This document shows, one piece after another, positions 11,801 to 24,351 of a stretch of 64,000 nt of DNA. The position numbers were made by a program, and so were the translations under genes. The stretch spans positions 561,191-625,190 of the forward strand of contig VXCM01000305.1 of assembly GCA_014773175.1 (NCBI GenBank), in the 5' to 3' direction. This DNA comes from Lucifuga dentata (Eukaryota > Chordata > Actinopteri > Ophidiiformes > Bythitidae). Each line of letters begins with the position of its first letter. Within the stretch, counting starts at the first letter, position 1. The notes under the pieces were generated by a model. It saw nothing but the letters and a program-made list of their open reading frames with translations, had not been told where the DNA came from and did not search any database.

Positions 11801-12352
11801 ACAAACTTTGGCCTGGCTTGTTCGACCTTGGCAGAGGTACCGTATGTGCTCTAATGAGTGCCCTTCTAATGTTCTGTCATCATTGATGAACTTGAAATCT
11901 GAGTTGTTGCTACTCCTTTAAAATTAGGCCAATCAAGGACGAGAGGTTTTTTTTTTTTCATATATTTTAGTCTGTCCTCCTTCCACATTTACAGTGTGTA
12001 AATTGGTTCTATTTCAATGCCCAATTGCAGCTTGCTACAGCAAGTAAACGCATCTAAAACATGCCTTTCCCTTACAAAAGCTTTAAATAAGCTGTGCATC
12101 ATTCCATACAGTCCTGTTCAAAGCTGAAACAGTATGGGTAATTGGTTGGTAAATCTTTTAAATCATACACTGCTGGTGGGTGTCATCCTAACCTACGATT
12201 CTAAAACTGGGTGTTCCCATCGGACTTTTAATTGTGAACTCACAGTACATCAAAGTAGCTTCACACAGTCTGGACTGAAGGCAAAAACAACCAAGCAGGA
12301 ACATTCTATTTTCACATTTTAAAGCTCTACAAAAAGTAAGTAAAAACTTTAA
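11801..12352. other. Non-coding, nothing recognised
   Basis: Unique-looking sequence with a T-run at ~11947-11959. No gene seen. Confidence 0.55.
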
Positions 12353-12384
12353 CATGGAAATAAGAATGAGTCCTTGTTTGACCC
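12353..12384 (+). repeat. 32-bp direct repeat, first copy
   Basis: Starts CATGGAAATAAGAATGAGTC and ends GACCC. Identical over all 32 bases to 12635-12666. It is followed a little later by T-rich tracts. Confidence 0.85.
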
Positions 12385-12634
12385 GATTTAAGCAGTAATT
12401 TTTTTTTTAAATTTTTTTTTTTATGGAATGATACATAACAGCAAAGCCACGGTACAAATAAAGCATACTGGCAGAAATGGCTGACATGCAGGGTTCCACT
12501 TCAGAAAGCTCACTTCACTTCACTTCTGCCCTGAGGAAAATGTGAGTGAAACTTTAGTTCGAACTGATCTAAAAAACAAGAACAGCAGTTGAAAGTTTAA
12601 GTTGAGCAGCTCTTGAAAATGACCTCTTCTCTTT

Positions 12635-12666
12635 CATGGAAATAAGAATGAGTCCTTGTTTGACCC
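12635..12666 (+). repeat. 32-bp direct repeat, second copy
   Basis: Perfect copy of 12353-12384, offset by 282 bp, running straight into a T-run. The 250 bp between the copies carry T-runs at ~12400-12421, a triple CACTT tandem at ~12512 and no gene. Confidence 0.85.
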
Positions 12667-12784
12667 TTTTTTTTTTTTTTTAATGATCTTCACTTGTAAA
12701 GTATGTTCTTGACTCTCTCCATAGAAAGGTCAGAATTCAGATTCAGGGTTAGATGTATAGTATAGCTACATTACTGTTGTTGGT

Positions 12785-12885
12785 GAGGATTCAGTGTCTT
12801 GCTGAAGATACTTAAGCGGGGCGAGTTACACGGCTGATTATAGTACGGCCTCTCACTGCTGTGCCATCCTACTGCCCATAATACA
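12785..12885 (+). mobile_element. Dispersed teleost repeat fragment
   Basis: CAGTGTCTTGCTGAAGATAC, TTAAGCGGGGCGAGTTACAC and the CTCTCACTGCTGTGCCATCC region resemble the fish repeat motif 'AGTGTCTTGCTCAAGGACAC...GCCACCC'. Decayed and without ends. Confidence 0.5.
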
Positions 12886-13475
12886 TTTTATGACCTTAAA
12901 GGTCCCAGTATGCTTCATAAAAAGTAGAACTTATAGGGCAAAAGGACATTTTGCAAAGCTCAGGACTCAGTGATTCAGGCTCATTCTGTGTTCTTTGTGC
13001 AGGGACCCCAAACTGAACTTCTGTCTTTTGTTGCTAGCAGGCAGCTCTCGACTTTTGTTTTAGTTCATGGACTACTTCTTTTGCTGTTGGAACAAACAAA
13101 CGGAGAAAATTCTTCCATCTTACTCCAATTTGGGACAAATACTATCAACCTCTCCTTCTCCATCTTCTTCATCTTCTTTTTATTGCTAAATAAACAAAGC
13201 CACTGCCAATTCCTATCTGTGGATTTTAAGCATCTTTCACTGTTGCCTCTTGTAACAGGTGACTTATAACCATTCTGTGCCCCTACTGGCATGGAGTAAC
13301 ATTCAAATTCGTATGGACTCTGCAGTGCACAGTGTTCTGGGGGCATTTTCACAGGCTTGTTCTTTTATTTTTCATCTTACATTTTTTGAAATATACTGGG
13401 GTCTCCAGGAATATACCAATACTATGAAATAATTGTCTGCACACAAAATTGTCAATAAACTCCACAGCAAATCAC
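12886..13475. other. Non-coding, nothing recognised
   Basis: Overlapping 95-99 codon frames on opposite strands at 12970-13352 are shadows of each other and match no family. A polypyrimidine tract lies at ~13150-13185. Confidence 0.5.
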
Positions 13476-13514
13476 AAAAAAAACAAACAAACAAACAAAC
13501 AAACAAAAAAAACA
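13476..13514 (+). repeat. (AAAC)n microsatellite in A-rich tract
   Basis: Seven AAAC units bracketed by runs of seven or eight A. Confidence 0.9.
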
Positions 13515-14350
13515 ACATACAATTGTTATGAGAAGCATACAAAAATAAGAATAAACCTCAGCTGGAAATGATTGCATGAGTTCTTCTTAACCCTAACTGA
13601 TCAACTGTCAATCAGACAATCAATATTGTGCTAACAGATCTATCAGTATGCTGAGATTGACAACAATCCAGATGTTTGACCTTTTCACAGGGTTAAATCC
13701 TGAGATGGGGGCTTCAGAGGGTCTGACAGTAGAGTGTGCTGTGGCACTGAGAAAGATTAAATGAAATGCAAGTGAGATTCTATTGGCAGGTTGAGAAATT
13801 AACAGGAGCACAGAAGAGAAATACCCAAGAAAGTTCAGAAAATGTCTGTGAAATTAAAAATAAAGGGGAAGAACAAGCCCCCCGATAATAGTGAATACCT
13901 GCTTTTGTATTTCACCCCTTTCAAATTCTATTCATTGAGCTGTCAAATATTAACATGTGAATGTGTCTACTGTCCCTGTGGCTCATTTGTGGTGATTTGT
14001 AGCAACCAATAAGACTGAGATTCTCTCTAGTGCTTCTTGGTCAAGAAAATGGAGCTGTTTTTGATCAGAAAACAACTGAGCATACACACACACATAAACG
14101 CACAATGGTCTGAACACAAAATAGACACACATACACACATAGCTTGCAGCAGTGGAAAATGTCACTGATTGTTACTGATGTGTAGTGTTATCTTAATATC
14201 ACAAACCTCAGAGGTGGCAAATTGAATGTTTAATTAACAATGTGTAATGCAAATGTACAGTGAAAATACAAAATAATTAGCATATACATATACTGCATGC
14301 ACTCACTGGCTGACTGCTGATCGGATAATGTATTTCTTCCTTGTTCTATT
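13515..14350. other. Non-coding; contains a PBX-MEIS motif
   Basis: No gene. CA-rich tracts at ~14080-14140. The complete 10-mer for PBX-MEIS/PREP binding is at 13605-13614. Confidence 0.5.
13605..13614 (-). promoter_or_regulatory. PBX-MEIS/PREP composite motif
   Basis: CTGTCAATCA on plus, that is TGATTGACAG on minus. This is the canonical joined half-sites of PBX and MEIS/PREP homeodomain proteins. One of three exact copies in the window. Occupancy is inference only. Confidence 0.3.
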
Positions 14351-14824
14351 TTTAAAGGGGACATATTATCTTATTTATTTATTTTATTATTTTCATATTG
14401 TTATTTTTACATAGAGATCTATTTTGAAGCTCTGTATTGCTTTAATTTGCTCATTTTCTGCAGCACCATTGTGTACACTGAGTGAAAAAAGGCAAGTTTA
14501 GGTACTGTCTCTGACCCTCTCCTGAAAGTCAGCTCTGTGTTGACTTTCAGGCTGGCAACACACACAGACTGAAACACAGATATTGGCCAAACACTTTCTG
14601 ACTAGAATTGTGCTTCATGTGTTACATGTTGATGTCAGCATGTTACAGAAGTAAAGAATTAATCTAAAACAAAGCTTTCAGGTTGCCTTTGGTTTACTAG
14701 ATTCATTTCTGTATGCATGAAGCTCAAGTTTTACAAGTTTGAGTATGTTCAGCACATACTCCCTACTATAGACCAATATAGCATTGTGGGTAAGAAAACT
14801 AAAAGTATAAACTGCTTCTTTTAA
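14351..14824 (-). mobile_element. Dispersed repeat family copy C (most complete)
   Basis: This copy is uninterrupted. Its minus-strand 3' end (plus-strand 14351) begins TTTAAAGGGGACATATTAT, and the opposite end (~14824) reads TTTAAAAGAAGC on the minus strand, giving imperfect terminal inverted repeats. It holds, on minus, TAGTAGGGAGTATGTGCTGA (14768 downwards), GACATCAACATGTAACAC, GTGTTTGGCCAATA, AGAGACAGTACCTAAA and TTCAAAATAGA, all shared with copies A and B. The TTTAAAGGGGACATAT terminus is one I recognise from teleost genomes. It encodes no protein and is probably non-autonomous. Confidence 0.65.
14521..14551. repeat. Perfect hairpin inside repeat copy C
   Basis: Arms CCTGAAAGTCA and TGACTTTCAGG (11 bp) around a 9-nt loop. 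It sits at the place in copy C that corresponds to the 10-bp-arm hairpin of copy B at 42797-42836, but the stem sequences are unrelated. Confidence 0.8.
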
Positions 14825-15209
14825 ATCTTCACATATCTCAGTCTTTAACACATTGGTGTGATGACTACAGACAGATTTACACTGTTGTGCTTTTTATTAT
14901 TTTAGTTTATACAGCAAGCTCTATTTTTGATATATTATATTGTGAAGGTGAGCTTCCTATCCATACAGTAAAATTTAATTACATCATGAATATGCCTCTG
15001 CATACTAAGCACATATGTTGGAAAACCTGAAGTAAATTTGCTTCTTGTAACAGCAAACGAGATATTCCAGGAAACAGAGGACTAGAGTGTTGACAAAATT
15101 ACAATATTCTCATGAATATTGTGGAGCATTAATCAGACACAGCTAGGTGCTTGTAAATACTTAGTGCTGGAAAATTAGCATCATTATGCAGAAATACTAC
15201 TGTAGTGTA
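14825..15209. other. Non-coding, nothing recognised
   Basis: AT-rich. No gene or repeat recognised. Confidence 0.55.
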
Positions 15210-15211
15210 TT

Positions 15212-15263
<52 letters not shown>

Positions 15264-15265
15264 TC
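15210..15265 (+). repeat. (TTTC)n microsatellite
   Basis: About 14 uninterrupted TTTC units, a pure pyrimidine strand able to form triplex (H-DNA). Confidence 0.95.
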
Positions 15266-15516
15266 ACCATTGATATGGAGATGTGTGCAGAAGTGAGATT
15301 CTTTCACCATAATTCATTGAGTTGTTCCTCCTCTATGACCGCTTTATGTGTTCATTCTGTATTTTTCACAATAAATTCTGGAATTTGTCAGCAATGACAT
15401 ATTATTAATGGCACTCTAGCTATAAAAATCTGCAATGCACTTGCAGAATAATATCTCCAACCAGTTAATACAGAGACACAAGACCATTTTAAATACAGTA
15501 GGATGGCTCAATGCAG

Positions 15517-15520
<4 letters not shown>

Positions 15521-15570
<50 letters not shown>
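15521..15570 (+). repeat. (AC)n microsatellite
   Basis: Twenty-five perfect AC units. The length suggests a polymorphic locus. It produces His-Thr and Cys-Val frames that are not coding. Confidence 0.95.
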
Positions 15571-15576
<6 letters not shown>

Positions 15577-17350
15577 TGGTGAGCCATGAGACAAATGCGG
15601 GTAAATACCTGACATGACAGATCCAATTCTACTTGTGTAACATAAACAGGGATGGATAGGTGCAGGCCCAAACAAAATATTAATAAAGAGTTGTGGTTCT
15701 GCGATGTGACGAGAGCTCCAGCATTATACTCATTCATCTTTCACTTTGCTTTTCCTCTAGGCCATAATATTTCTCATCAATCAGCAAGTTAGGTGTCAAG
15801 TGAGAACAATTCAGCACAAAGTGGATGTCAGGCTCTCTTCACTGCCCATTTTCCAATCTGGCAAATGAATGCCTCTCTGATGCTGATGAATATGTATTGA
15901 TAGGAGGGAAGATGGTATGCAACAGGACCCACATGTAGAGGTATGACATTAGATTGTCAGAGATTATAAAGACAAAATTTATATATGTACAGTAAATGAC
16001 AAAAAACAACCTACACATTTCAGACTTTTTCTACCAGCAGTATAACACATTATTTGAATTTATTTTTATTCATTTATGTTCCACCACCTTTCACTAGCTT
16101 GTAATTAGTGTTCTAGGTATATAAATATAAAACAGAAGTGTGTTGCTTCTGTGCTCATTAGCAACTTTGCCCTAAAACAGTCATATACACACTTGTGATA
16201 CTTGAGGGATTACATTATTGTTTAACTTTTAAATTAGCAAAGCAGAGCTTGTTTTCCTGACTGCTTGATCGTCACTTTTTAATTATGTTTTAATGTTAAC
16301 AATTAGTACTGAAGTGGAGTCAGCAACACCTCTTCATAAACAAGGCAATGTAAAAATCTTTTATTGTTTTGATACATTCAAAAAGAAAATCTTTCTCAGT
16401 TATAGAAACTGTCCAGTATTTGTTGGGAAATAGAAAAACAAACAAACAAAAAAAAACAAAAAAAAAAAAACAGATGGTTTGTGTGTTTTAACACATTATC
16501 CAATCAGTTTTTGCTTGAATAAAATAGTAATAAAATAATAATAAAAATAAAATAATAGTAATAACATAAAACACATTATAAGATGCAAAAAAAAAAAAAG
16601 AAAAAAATAGTGCTAAGTACGTTATGAAGTATAACACACTAACGTGCTCTTTGAATGACACAGTCATGATTTATAGACTACTGTCAGCACTTTGAGGTGG
16701 ATATGAATTATTGTGCTGTTTACACATCAAGTACTGACAAACATCAATAGTTTATCACCTAGGAAATTATTTGCAATCCATTTTTATGGTGCTTACGTTG
16801 TCTGATTAAGCTAAAAGCTGTCGTCAGAGGACAATGGTCCTTGACATCTTCAGATAAAACCCCCTCCCAGGCTTTCATCATGTCTCTGCAAGTCCTCTAG
16901 TAATTCATCCTGAACAGATCATTCCAATATTTCTTAGTAAAAATCATGATTGTATTTGCTGATGATCCAGTGTTTTTACATAGTATGATCATGTACAATT
17001 TCAACCCAGATGAAAATATCTTGGTGTATTTTTGGACAGCTGAATGGGACATACTGTCATTTCTGAATTCAATATGAGAGATCATTTCTTGGCTGACAGT
17101 AACACTGTATTCTGCTTTCAGTCATCACTCAGAAACATGTAAGCTGGAATATGGACAGAGGATTGGTCTTTTGATGCTGTCATTTTCTTTTTATATTGCA
17201 CTTGTAAAACAGAGAATGTAAATATATAGACAACTAACCTCTGAAGGAAGGGGCTGGCTGCTTGTTTCTCACCATGCACTCAGAATAGAATAACAAAGCA
17301 TGTTTCCCAGTGAAGTGTGTTCCTTCAGCCTTCCCCCATCCACCAATCTA
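15571..17350. other. Non-coding, A-rich tracts
   Basis: A-rich tracts at ~16435-16470 and 16588-16608, and AT-rich TAATAA-type sequence at ~16521-16572. No gene. Confidence 0.55.
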
Positions 17351-17393
17351 ATCCATCCATCCATCCATCCATCCATCCATCCATCCATCCATC
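17351..17393 (+). repeat. (ATCC)n microsatellite
   Basis: Nearly eleven ATCC units. The next ATCT array begins about 260 bp later. Confidence 0.95.
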
Positions 17394-17655
17394 AACCCAC
17401 CCATTCAAAGTGACAATACCATCTATTTATATTAAATATGTCAGGAACAAAAAGATGAGCATCTGACAATGATACGCTGTCCATCTGTTATACTGCTGAA
17501 ATGGAAAAATATTGTGTGTGATGATGGAGATAATTGTTCAGCTGAGGTTGTGTGGTCCTGTATTATCAAATAAAGATATAATAATTCATATTATGAGTAA
17601 ACACCGCAAGATCATTTTGTTACACTGTGGAGAAGTTTGCATCCAACCAATCAGC

Positions 17656-17656
17656 C

Positions 17657-17720
<64 letters not shown>
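17656..17720 (+). repeat. (ATCT)n microsatellite
   Basis: About 16 perfect ATCT units, same strand orientation as the other four ATCT arrays in the window. Confidence 0.95.
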
Positions 17721-17721
<1 letters not shown>

Positions 17722-18293
17722 ACCAATGAAATGTCATAACATCTGCTTATTCTGTTCTGAATTTGCCTCATTTTTAGCATGTTAAGATGCTATTTTTCCA
17801 ACAAGAATACAATTGCTCTTCAGCTGGCAGTTAAAGATTGGGTGCAGTGATTGTAATTCAGTCAGGAAAAGCTTACTCTGGATTTCTAACGCCAGGAGTG
17901 TCTTTGATGGTTCATTTAATTTGTCTGTTTCTCTATGCTCAGACAATTTTCATTAGGTTGAAGCAGTGTGGCCTGGTCGACATCCCTGCTAACACCCATT
18001 TCTTGTTGGCAATCATGTCCGAAACATAAGCATCTAGTTTGTATTCCCTCCTTCTGTCTCAGCATCTGCCTTACTCACCCACTCACTCAACCATGACAGA
18101 AACCCAAAACCCTCATATTTTGTTCAGCTTTTCCACTTAAATTTAATAGCGTAAAAGAATAATTTGCATGTTTAAGATAAAGAGATAAGAGAGAAATGTT
18201 GAATAACAGGTTATTGTAATTTTATCCCAGCCTACCAAAGCAATATTCCCTCTCCACACTCTCTCTGCTGTTGTCTGACAGAATACAGACATC
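17721..18293. other. Non-coding, nothing recognised
   Basis: A 63-codon frame at 17838-18029 has no support. Nothing else seen. Confidence 0.55.
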
Positions 18294-18329
18294 TTTTTTT
18301 TTTTTTTTTTANTTTTTTTTTTTTTTTTT
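18294..18329. repeat. Poly-T run with single-N assembly join
   Basis: 17 T, A, N at 18312, 17 T. This is the reverse-complement form of the A-run/N/T/A-run seen at 10064-10103. Confidence 0.85.
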
Positions 18330-20066
18330 ACTATGCATAGTGATGACCAATCACAGCATTCATTAAATTCTGGTTATATTTGAGATCATTTTCAAGTTTC
18401 CTGAAGGAGGCAGGGTCAGCGCCTCTCATTCTTTGTGCACTTTAATGAGAATTATTGATGATGACACAGATGAGATGTACACTGCTCACACAGAGTAGAT
18501 ATTTTTTGGGATTTTGCAAATAAGACCTTTGTATACTTGGATAATATCCTGCTGTTCAGTGTTGCCAGTGTCACCAACCTCCCATTCTCTTTCACATTCA
18601 GATATTGCCATAGAAACTGAAACTAAAACAGCATAAATGAAATTAAACAAGCCAACAAAGTGGGGCCATTAGTAACACTGCAAAATAACAACAATAACAA
18701 GTGTGTCAGGGATTGTTGTCTAGAAAGAATAGCCTGATAATTTAAGAATATTCACATTAGAGACAACCACAGTAAACCAGTTTCTAATCAGCAAGTATTG
18801 CAGTCGACTGTATGACAAAGTGGAATATTCACATCTGCAGCCCTAGAGATTTCCCTCAGGCTACAGCTTTGTTTGGGTCAGAGATATTTTGGATTTGGGT
18901 TGCAAATGTAATCCACGACAACAGAAAGCTCAACGTGAAGTATTCCACGCTACATCCCCAACCTACTTCATAGTTCATCATTTAGAGTAACATGGGAAGT
19001 TTCATCCCAACTTCATTTATTTTAGTTTTTAAGATATTTTGACCTTGTGTCAATCTTGAATGCTTATCTTTATCAAGTTACTGTCAAAGGTAAAATAAAG
19101 GACTAAGTTTGGTAAAAGTCACCTTTATGCCAAAAATGTATTTTGTAGTATTACTGACTTTGGCATGTAATCCTCTTTGAAACGGAAGAGAAAAGTGAAG
19201 CGAAAACATCTCATGAAAGCTAAGCCAATCCTTTTGGGACTTTGCTTAAAACCTGGCAGAAGTCTAACAAATTCTGACTAATAGCTGCATCTTGCATTTG
19301 AAGTTTTTCAAAGGACATGTTGAAGGAGAAACCTAGTTTAGCAGATGAAGCTTAACTCTTGAGTCTCAGTTTCACACCAGAAAACAGTCTTTCAGTGCTT
19401 ACTAAAATACTTCATTCACAATGTATTGTGCAGACCAACCATTATTAGAGTGAATCAGTGTGTCATGAATATACATGGTCATGGGGCTATCCTCCCTGAA
19501 GCTGTTTAAACCTGTTTACTGCAAGGTATGTTAACTTTTCCAGGAAAACAATCTGGCCGTGGATTGTTTTGTAATGGAGTGGTGCTAATGCAGTAATAAG
19601 CTACGGGCATGCCATGAGGCAAATATCCTTGGCTCCTGGTGCCTTTTCCATTGAGTGCAGAGCATTGCAGCAGGCAAGGCCAGAGGCCAAGCAAATATTG
19701 CCCATCTAACCTATTCACCATGAATTATAGAATAAATTCTGCATGAGCACAGCTGAGCAGCCTGATATATAAATGTGATGGGTTGTTCTTGCAGGTGGTT
19801 GTACAGAATGAGAAGTTCATCATTCTTGACAAATAAAGTCATGGCCAGGGTATTTGAATAATTAAAGTTTCTATCATCTCAAAACTCAATTCTGCTTCCT
19901 CTGAGGACAGTGAAGTCGTTTTATTTCACCAGGTGCAATTGTAATTGAAAATATACCTCAAAATTCTGCCAGAATAATACATTAGTGACACAATTTCATG
20001 AAAGGCTTTTATTAGAGGAAGTACATCAGTGTCAGCCATGAAAACATATATGATAAGCCTAGATAG
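18330..20066. other. Non-coding, nothing recognised
   Basis: Mixed-composition DNA without gene signal. The 71-codon minus frame at 19506-19721 is unsupported. Confidence 0.55.
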
Positions 20067-20216
20067 TATGTCATAAGCATATTTCTATTGGGAACAAACT
20101 TTGCCACTCTTTGAAATTGTACCAAAGAAAAGATAGAAGTGTATGTCATAAGCATATTTCTATCGGGAACAAAATTTGCCAGTCTTTGAAATTGTACCAA
20201 AGAAAAGATAGAAGTG
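20067..20216 (+). repeat. 75-bp tandem duplication (two copies)
   Basis: Units 20067-20141 and 20142-20216 each begin TATGTCATAAGCATATTTCT and end AGATAGAAGTG. I count only three base differences, so the duplication is fairly recent. Because 75 is a multiple of three it stays in frame through a minus-strand open frame at 20012-20200, but nothing else suggests coding. Confidence 0.9.
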
Positions 20217-23179
20217 AAACCTTTCTCTGCTTCACTGGTTCAAGATAACCACTGTGGAGAGAGATGCTTTAGAAATCACCCTGGTGGCCCTGTAAGACGA
20301 CCAATACCAAAGAGTTTCTTGATTTAAGAGAGTGGATACAGCCAAACCTCAGACTTCTTTGTGAACTCAGGAATGGATAATACATATGACCAGGTCTAGG
20401 TCTCATCAGCTACAGAGCAGCTGTGCTGAGTTATTAATTATTTCTACATGTTCCTTTTAGTGTCCAATCTTTAATCAAAGCAGTGCATGACTTCCCCTGG
20501 AATCTCTGGCCACTTACTGCTTCACATTCTAACCTTCATGTTTACACTTTTCCAGAAGCAGTTAAAACAAATGCGGAGGAAAGCATCCAGCAGCTTTGCA
20601 GGTCACAGAGAGTAAAATAGTTTCTTTCACCTTAATGTTTCTGTCAGCCAACTGACTAGAAATAAATGCAAAGTTGTTGAAGATGTAGCTAAGTCTGCTA
20701 CAGTGTTGATTCCTCTACAAATGAGTTAGTTGAAAAAAAAGTAAAAAGAGAGCCTTGAATTTTCTAACTTTATAAGGGGGAAAAAACATTAAGAAGGCCT
20801 CATTGTTTAGATGTGGTGAGAGTGAGATTGGTGAACAAGGACAGTGTTACTTGGGACCTACGTGAATCTAATAAATTCAAAGCAATTGTTATTAGTTCCA
20901 GCAGTACAGTTACAAAATTCAATATGCTGCCAGTCCCTTTTATAATGAATAACACAGCCCTGAAAGCATATTATGTTGTGATTTTGTAATAACTGTCTCT
21001 AACAAATAGCTACACTGTTGCATATTATGTTCAATATATTGCACATCATGAAATGAATTATTCCAACAGTCGTAGTCATTCACCTTGGCTGAAAACAGCA
21101 CATCTTCTTAAAAAAAAGAAAAAAAGAAAACAAAAAGAAATCCTTAACTCAGAAAACCACTGAGCGTCTCCAACCTCATCTTTGAGTAATTGTGCTTTTT
21201 AAAAGTTGTCACAGGATTTGTGTGCCCAGTGGCTGATTAGTGTGCAAGTTAAACCTTTCACTGCTAACATGCAAAGAAACAAAAATATAACCGTACAAAA
21301 CAGTAGCATCTCTGACATATTTCCATTGTATGTTGTGGGTATTTTATACACTATATCAAGAGATGGTTCTTGCATTATATACACGCAGTGTTGAAATTTG
21401 CGCATTTATCTTGTCTTAAATGATCATTGTGATTATTATGGATCAACAGCAACCATGTCCCAAGTAAAATTAGAGTTTTGTGACATTTGGGATTTTATAT
21501 CAAGATATTAACAGCATTTAAAAAAATGTTTTGGTTTGGTTTAAGTTGCGTAGAGCAGGTTGCTGGAATGTGAGCAGGTCTGGTTCTATTATAGACTTGG
21601 CTAGTCATTGCTTCTTTGGATTTGAGTTGATTGATTCCACTGAGCTCAGTGAGACAAGTCACAGCCACAAATATTTTATAATTTTGGTTACTTCCAGTTT
21701 TGGCTTAGGCATTCGACAGCAGGCAGGTACCATCGCCTGTGTGAAAACAACTTACTGTACCGTACTCTAGTCTACATAATCATCCACTGGTTTACTCCAT
21801 AGTCCATGCATGTGCTGACTCTATAGGGCTGAAGCAGTGTTAACCTGAGATGGTGGCTTGTTGAACTGCTAACCTGAGACTCAATAGGCTAGCCTGCTGA
21901 GAAGGCATCAGTTACTTGAATCAGTGTAATCAATGTAATTTGTCAAAGTAGAAAGACATTGATTCTTTTGGTTTCATTATGGTTTTTGTATGTTTGAGTT
22001 GAGCCAAAAATATAATAAACCAATCCAGCAAGCCACTGGAGGTATTGGAGGCAACCTGTCACATAGACTCTTGATATTTCAGTCATAGCTATCATCTTAT
22101 TTGCAATGTAAGCCTATTAGTTTCATGCAGTGTGTTTGGCATATGTGAGCCCGATTGTATGGTATTAAAATTCTTCATTAAATAGCAACAATTCAATGGT
22201 AGCCTAGGTTATCAAACCTACCATTTAATGACTAGTAATTGTAGAAACAAATACTTATGCTAACAAATTTTATTTTGGATTTGAATTATATATAACTCTT
22301 TAGAGTAGCCCATTAGCCATAGCCAGACAAATGATTATGATCACTATAATGGTTCTTTTAAATTCATTATAGTACATCAAAGCTGGGTGTGGCCACACAC
22401 ATGAGATTTGAGATGAATTCGGCTGCATTAAAGTGTACAGACAGCCTTTCTCCAAACCACACATAGGAGCTAAAGAGAAATAATGGGTAGTGAGTTTTTA
22501 GTCTGAAACATATTGCAGGCTATAAAGTGAGTTCTGAATGATAGAAATCTCAACACCTGCAGTGACCACTGAGTCAATGCTATTGATCAACAACCCTATT
22601 AACCCACTGCGGATATGCCACAGTCGGTCTGTGGTAAATGGCCAGTAAAAAGCTTGTTACATGAAAATGCATGAATGTAGTCTCCCCTAGTTGCCCACAG
22701 CTGTTACCACTCTTGATCCTTCTGTGCTTTTGCTGTTAAGCAATGCTCACTACCTCGGGCTTCGACTTTGTTGCCAAAACACTATCTAAACGTAATGCCT
22801 TGCCAGGAGTTAGGGCTGATTTTTTCTGAGAGATTATGCATTTACTGACTGATTGAGTAACCGACTGATTGACTGACTGACAAACAGGCTCTGCTGCATA
22901 ATGATCTTGGCTTTGCCAATGTGTTTACAAAAGCATATGTATTGCATTTTCTCTTCATTTGCCCTCTCAAGACTTACTACTGAATCCTGCGGCTTATTTG
23001 TGCTTTTGGTTTCTCATAATTTCAAAATGTACACTTTTTGTCTGGACAAATGCATTACATTCCCCTCAACCTCACTGCCCCCACCCTCCTCTTATCCCCC
23101 CCCACACACAACTGCTTTTACACGCATGAGTGGAAAAGAAAGTGACATTTTCCAGCAAGCTTTGTTACCCATCAGTCAT
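20217..23179. other. Non-coding, nothing recognised
   Basis: Long stretch without gene signal. An A-rich tract lies at ~21109-21140, a degenerate GACTGATT tetranucleotide region at ~22848-22885 and a C-rich tract at ~23060-23105. The opposite-strand 62 and 68 codon frames at 21199-21405 are shadows. Confidence 0.55.
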
Positions 23180-23212
23180 TGTTAGTGTGTGTCATGGGGA
23201 CACACATTAACA
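23180..23212. repeat. Short hairpin
   Basis: Arms TGTTAGTGTGTGTC and GACACACATTAACA pair at 13 of 14 positions around a 5-nt loop. The loop is too small for a microRNA precursor, and no U-run follows that would mark a terminator. Confidence 0.6.
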
Positions 23213-23357
23213 CACTAGCCCTCTCAGGGCTGAAGAGTCCAAGCTGAAGAGGGGAATGGGGGTCTTTGAGTGTTGAGTAGGGACAAAGGAGCAAAGATGG
23301 ACTAATGCATGTTTGTGTGGTTGTATGTGCATGTTAACAGAGTAAGTACAGGGTACA

Positions 23358-23394
23358 TTTTTTTTTTTTTTTTTANTTTTTTTTTTTTTTTTTT
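23358..23394. repeat. Poly-T run with single-N assembly join
   Basis: 17 T, A, N at 23376, 18 T. Same form as at 18294. Confidence 0.85.
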
Positions 23395-24309
23395 AATGAC
23401 GGCATTAGGTATGTTGTTCTTGCTCAGCAACAGCTTTGGCTTCAGTTAGGAGAGGCAGGACAGATAAGATAATCATGTGCATCTGAAGGTGATAAAGTGA
23501 AAGCACGCATATTTCCCTGAATGAAAGCTTTGCTCAAGGCCATATCCATCTAACATGAAGGTGGCGGACATTTCCCAAAACTGTAAGTCATGGTTTCCCA
23601 TTAAAAGTCAGGACTGTAAGTGAATTGGTACTGCAAACACTGCAAAATAGATACTTCCCAGATTTTATTTTGCAAAATATACATGCAATTAGAGTGATGC
23701 TCATGCATTATTTATAAGATGATCATCAGTGGTGGAACTTAGATTGAACTTTCTACAGCCACCAAAATGGCAAGTCATTTTCTTGCTCTACCTCATACAG
23801 TATAAGCTGTTAAAAAGCATTAACAGATTGAATATACTGGTCATTTTTAGTGGCATGTGAATTCAATTAAACCATAGCCTAAGAACTGTATTCCTGATAA
23901 ATTCTCAGTTGTACACCAAGAATTACAGATTCTATTGGATTTGCAGGTTAGACACAGTCTTCCTGCCAGGTTGATAAGCCCAGCTCATCAATAAAATATC
24001 TATCAAATTCATCAGTGCTGCAGCGGCTGTTAAATATCTGGAGAGTTTCTGCTTCCCTGTAGTCACACTGCTTGAAGAGGCTTGTTATTAGAAGTCTGAA
24101 TGTTTCATATTATCCATGCATACGCTGGCCAATGTAGCTCACAGTATGGTATTTTAAAAATTTCATGAGATGAGCTATATCTTGGTTAGCCTAATTAGTG
24201 ATTATCACTAAATGGATGCCTTGCACATGCCCTTTTAATAAAGCATAACTGTGCTCTGACCTCTCAAGGACCATTTTGTTCTCTCAGTGCTTCCTTAGCA
24301 TGAACAGCA

Positions 24310-24311
<2 letters not shown>
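23395..24311. other. Non-coding, nothing recognised
   Basis: No coding or RNA-gene signal seen. Confidence 0.55.

Positions 24312-24348
<37 letters not shown>
24312..24348 (+). repeat. (TC)n microsatellite
   Basis: Over 18 TC units, a pure pyrimidine tract. Confidence 0.95.
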
Positions 24349-24351
<3 letters not shown>

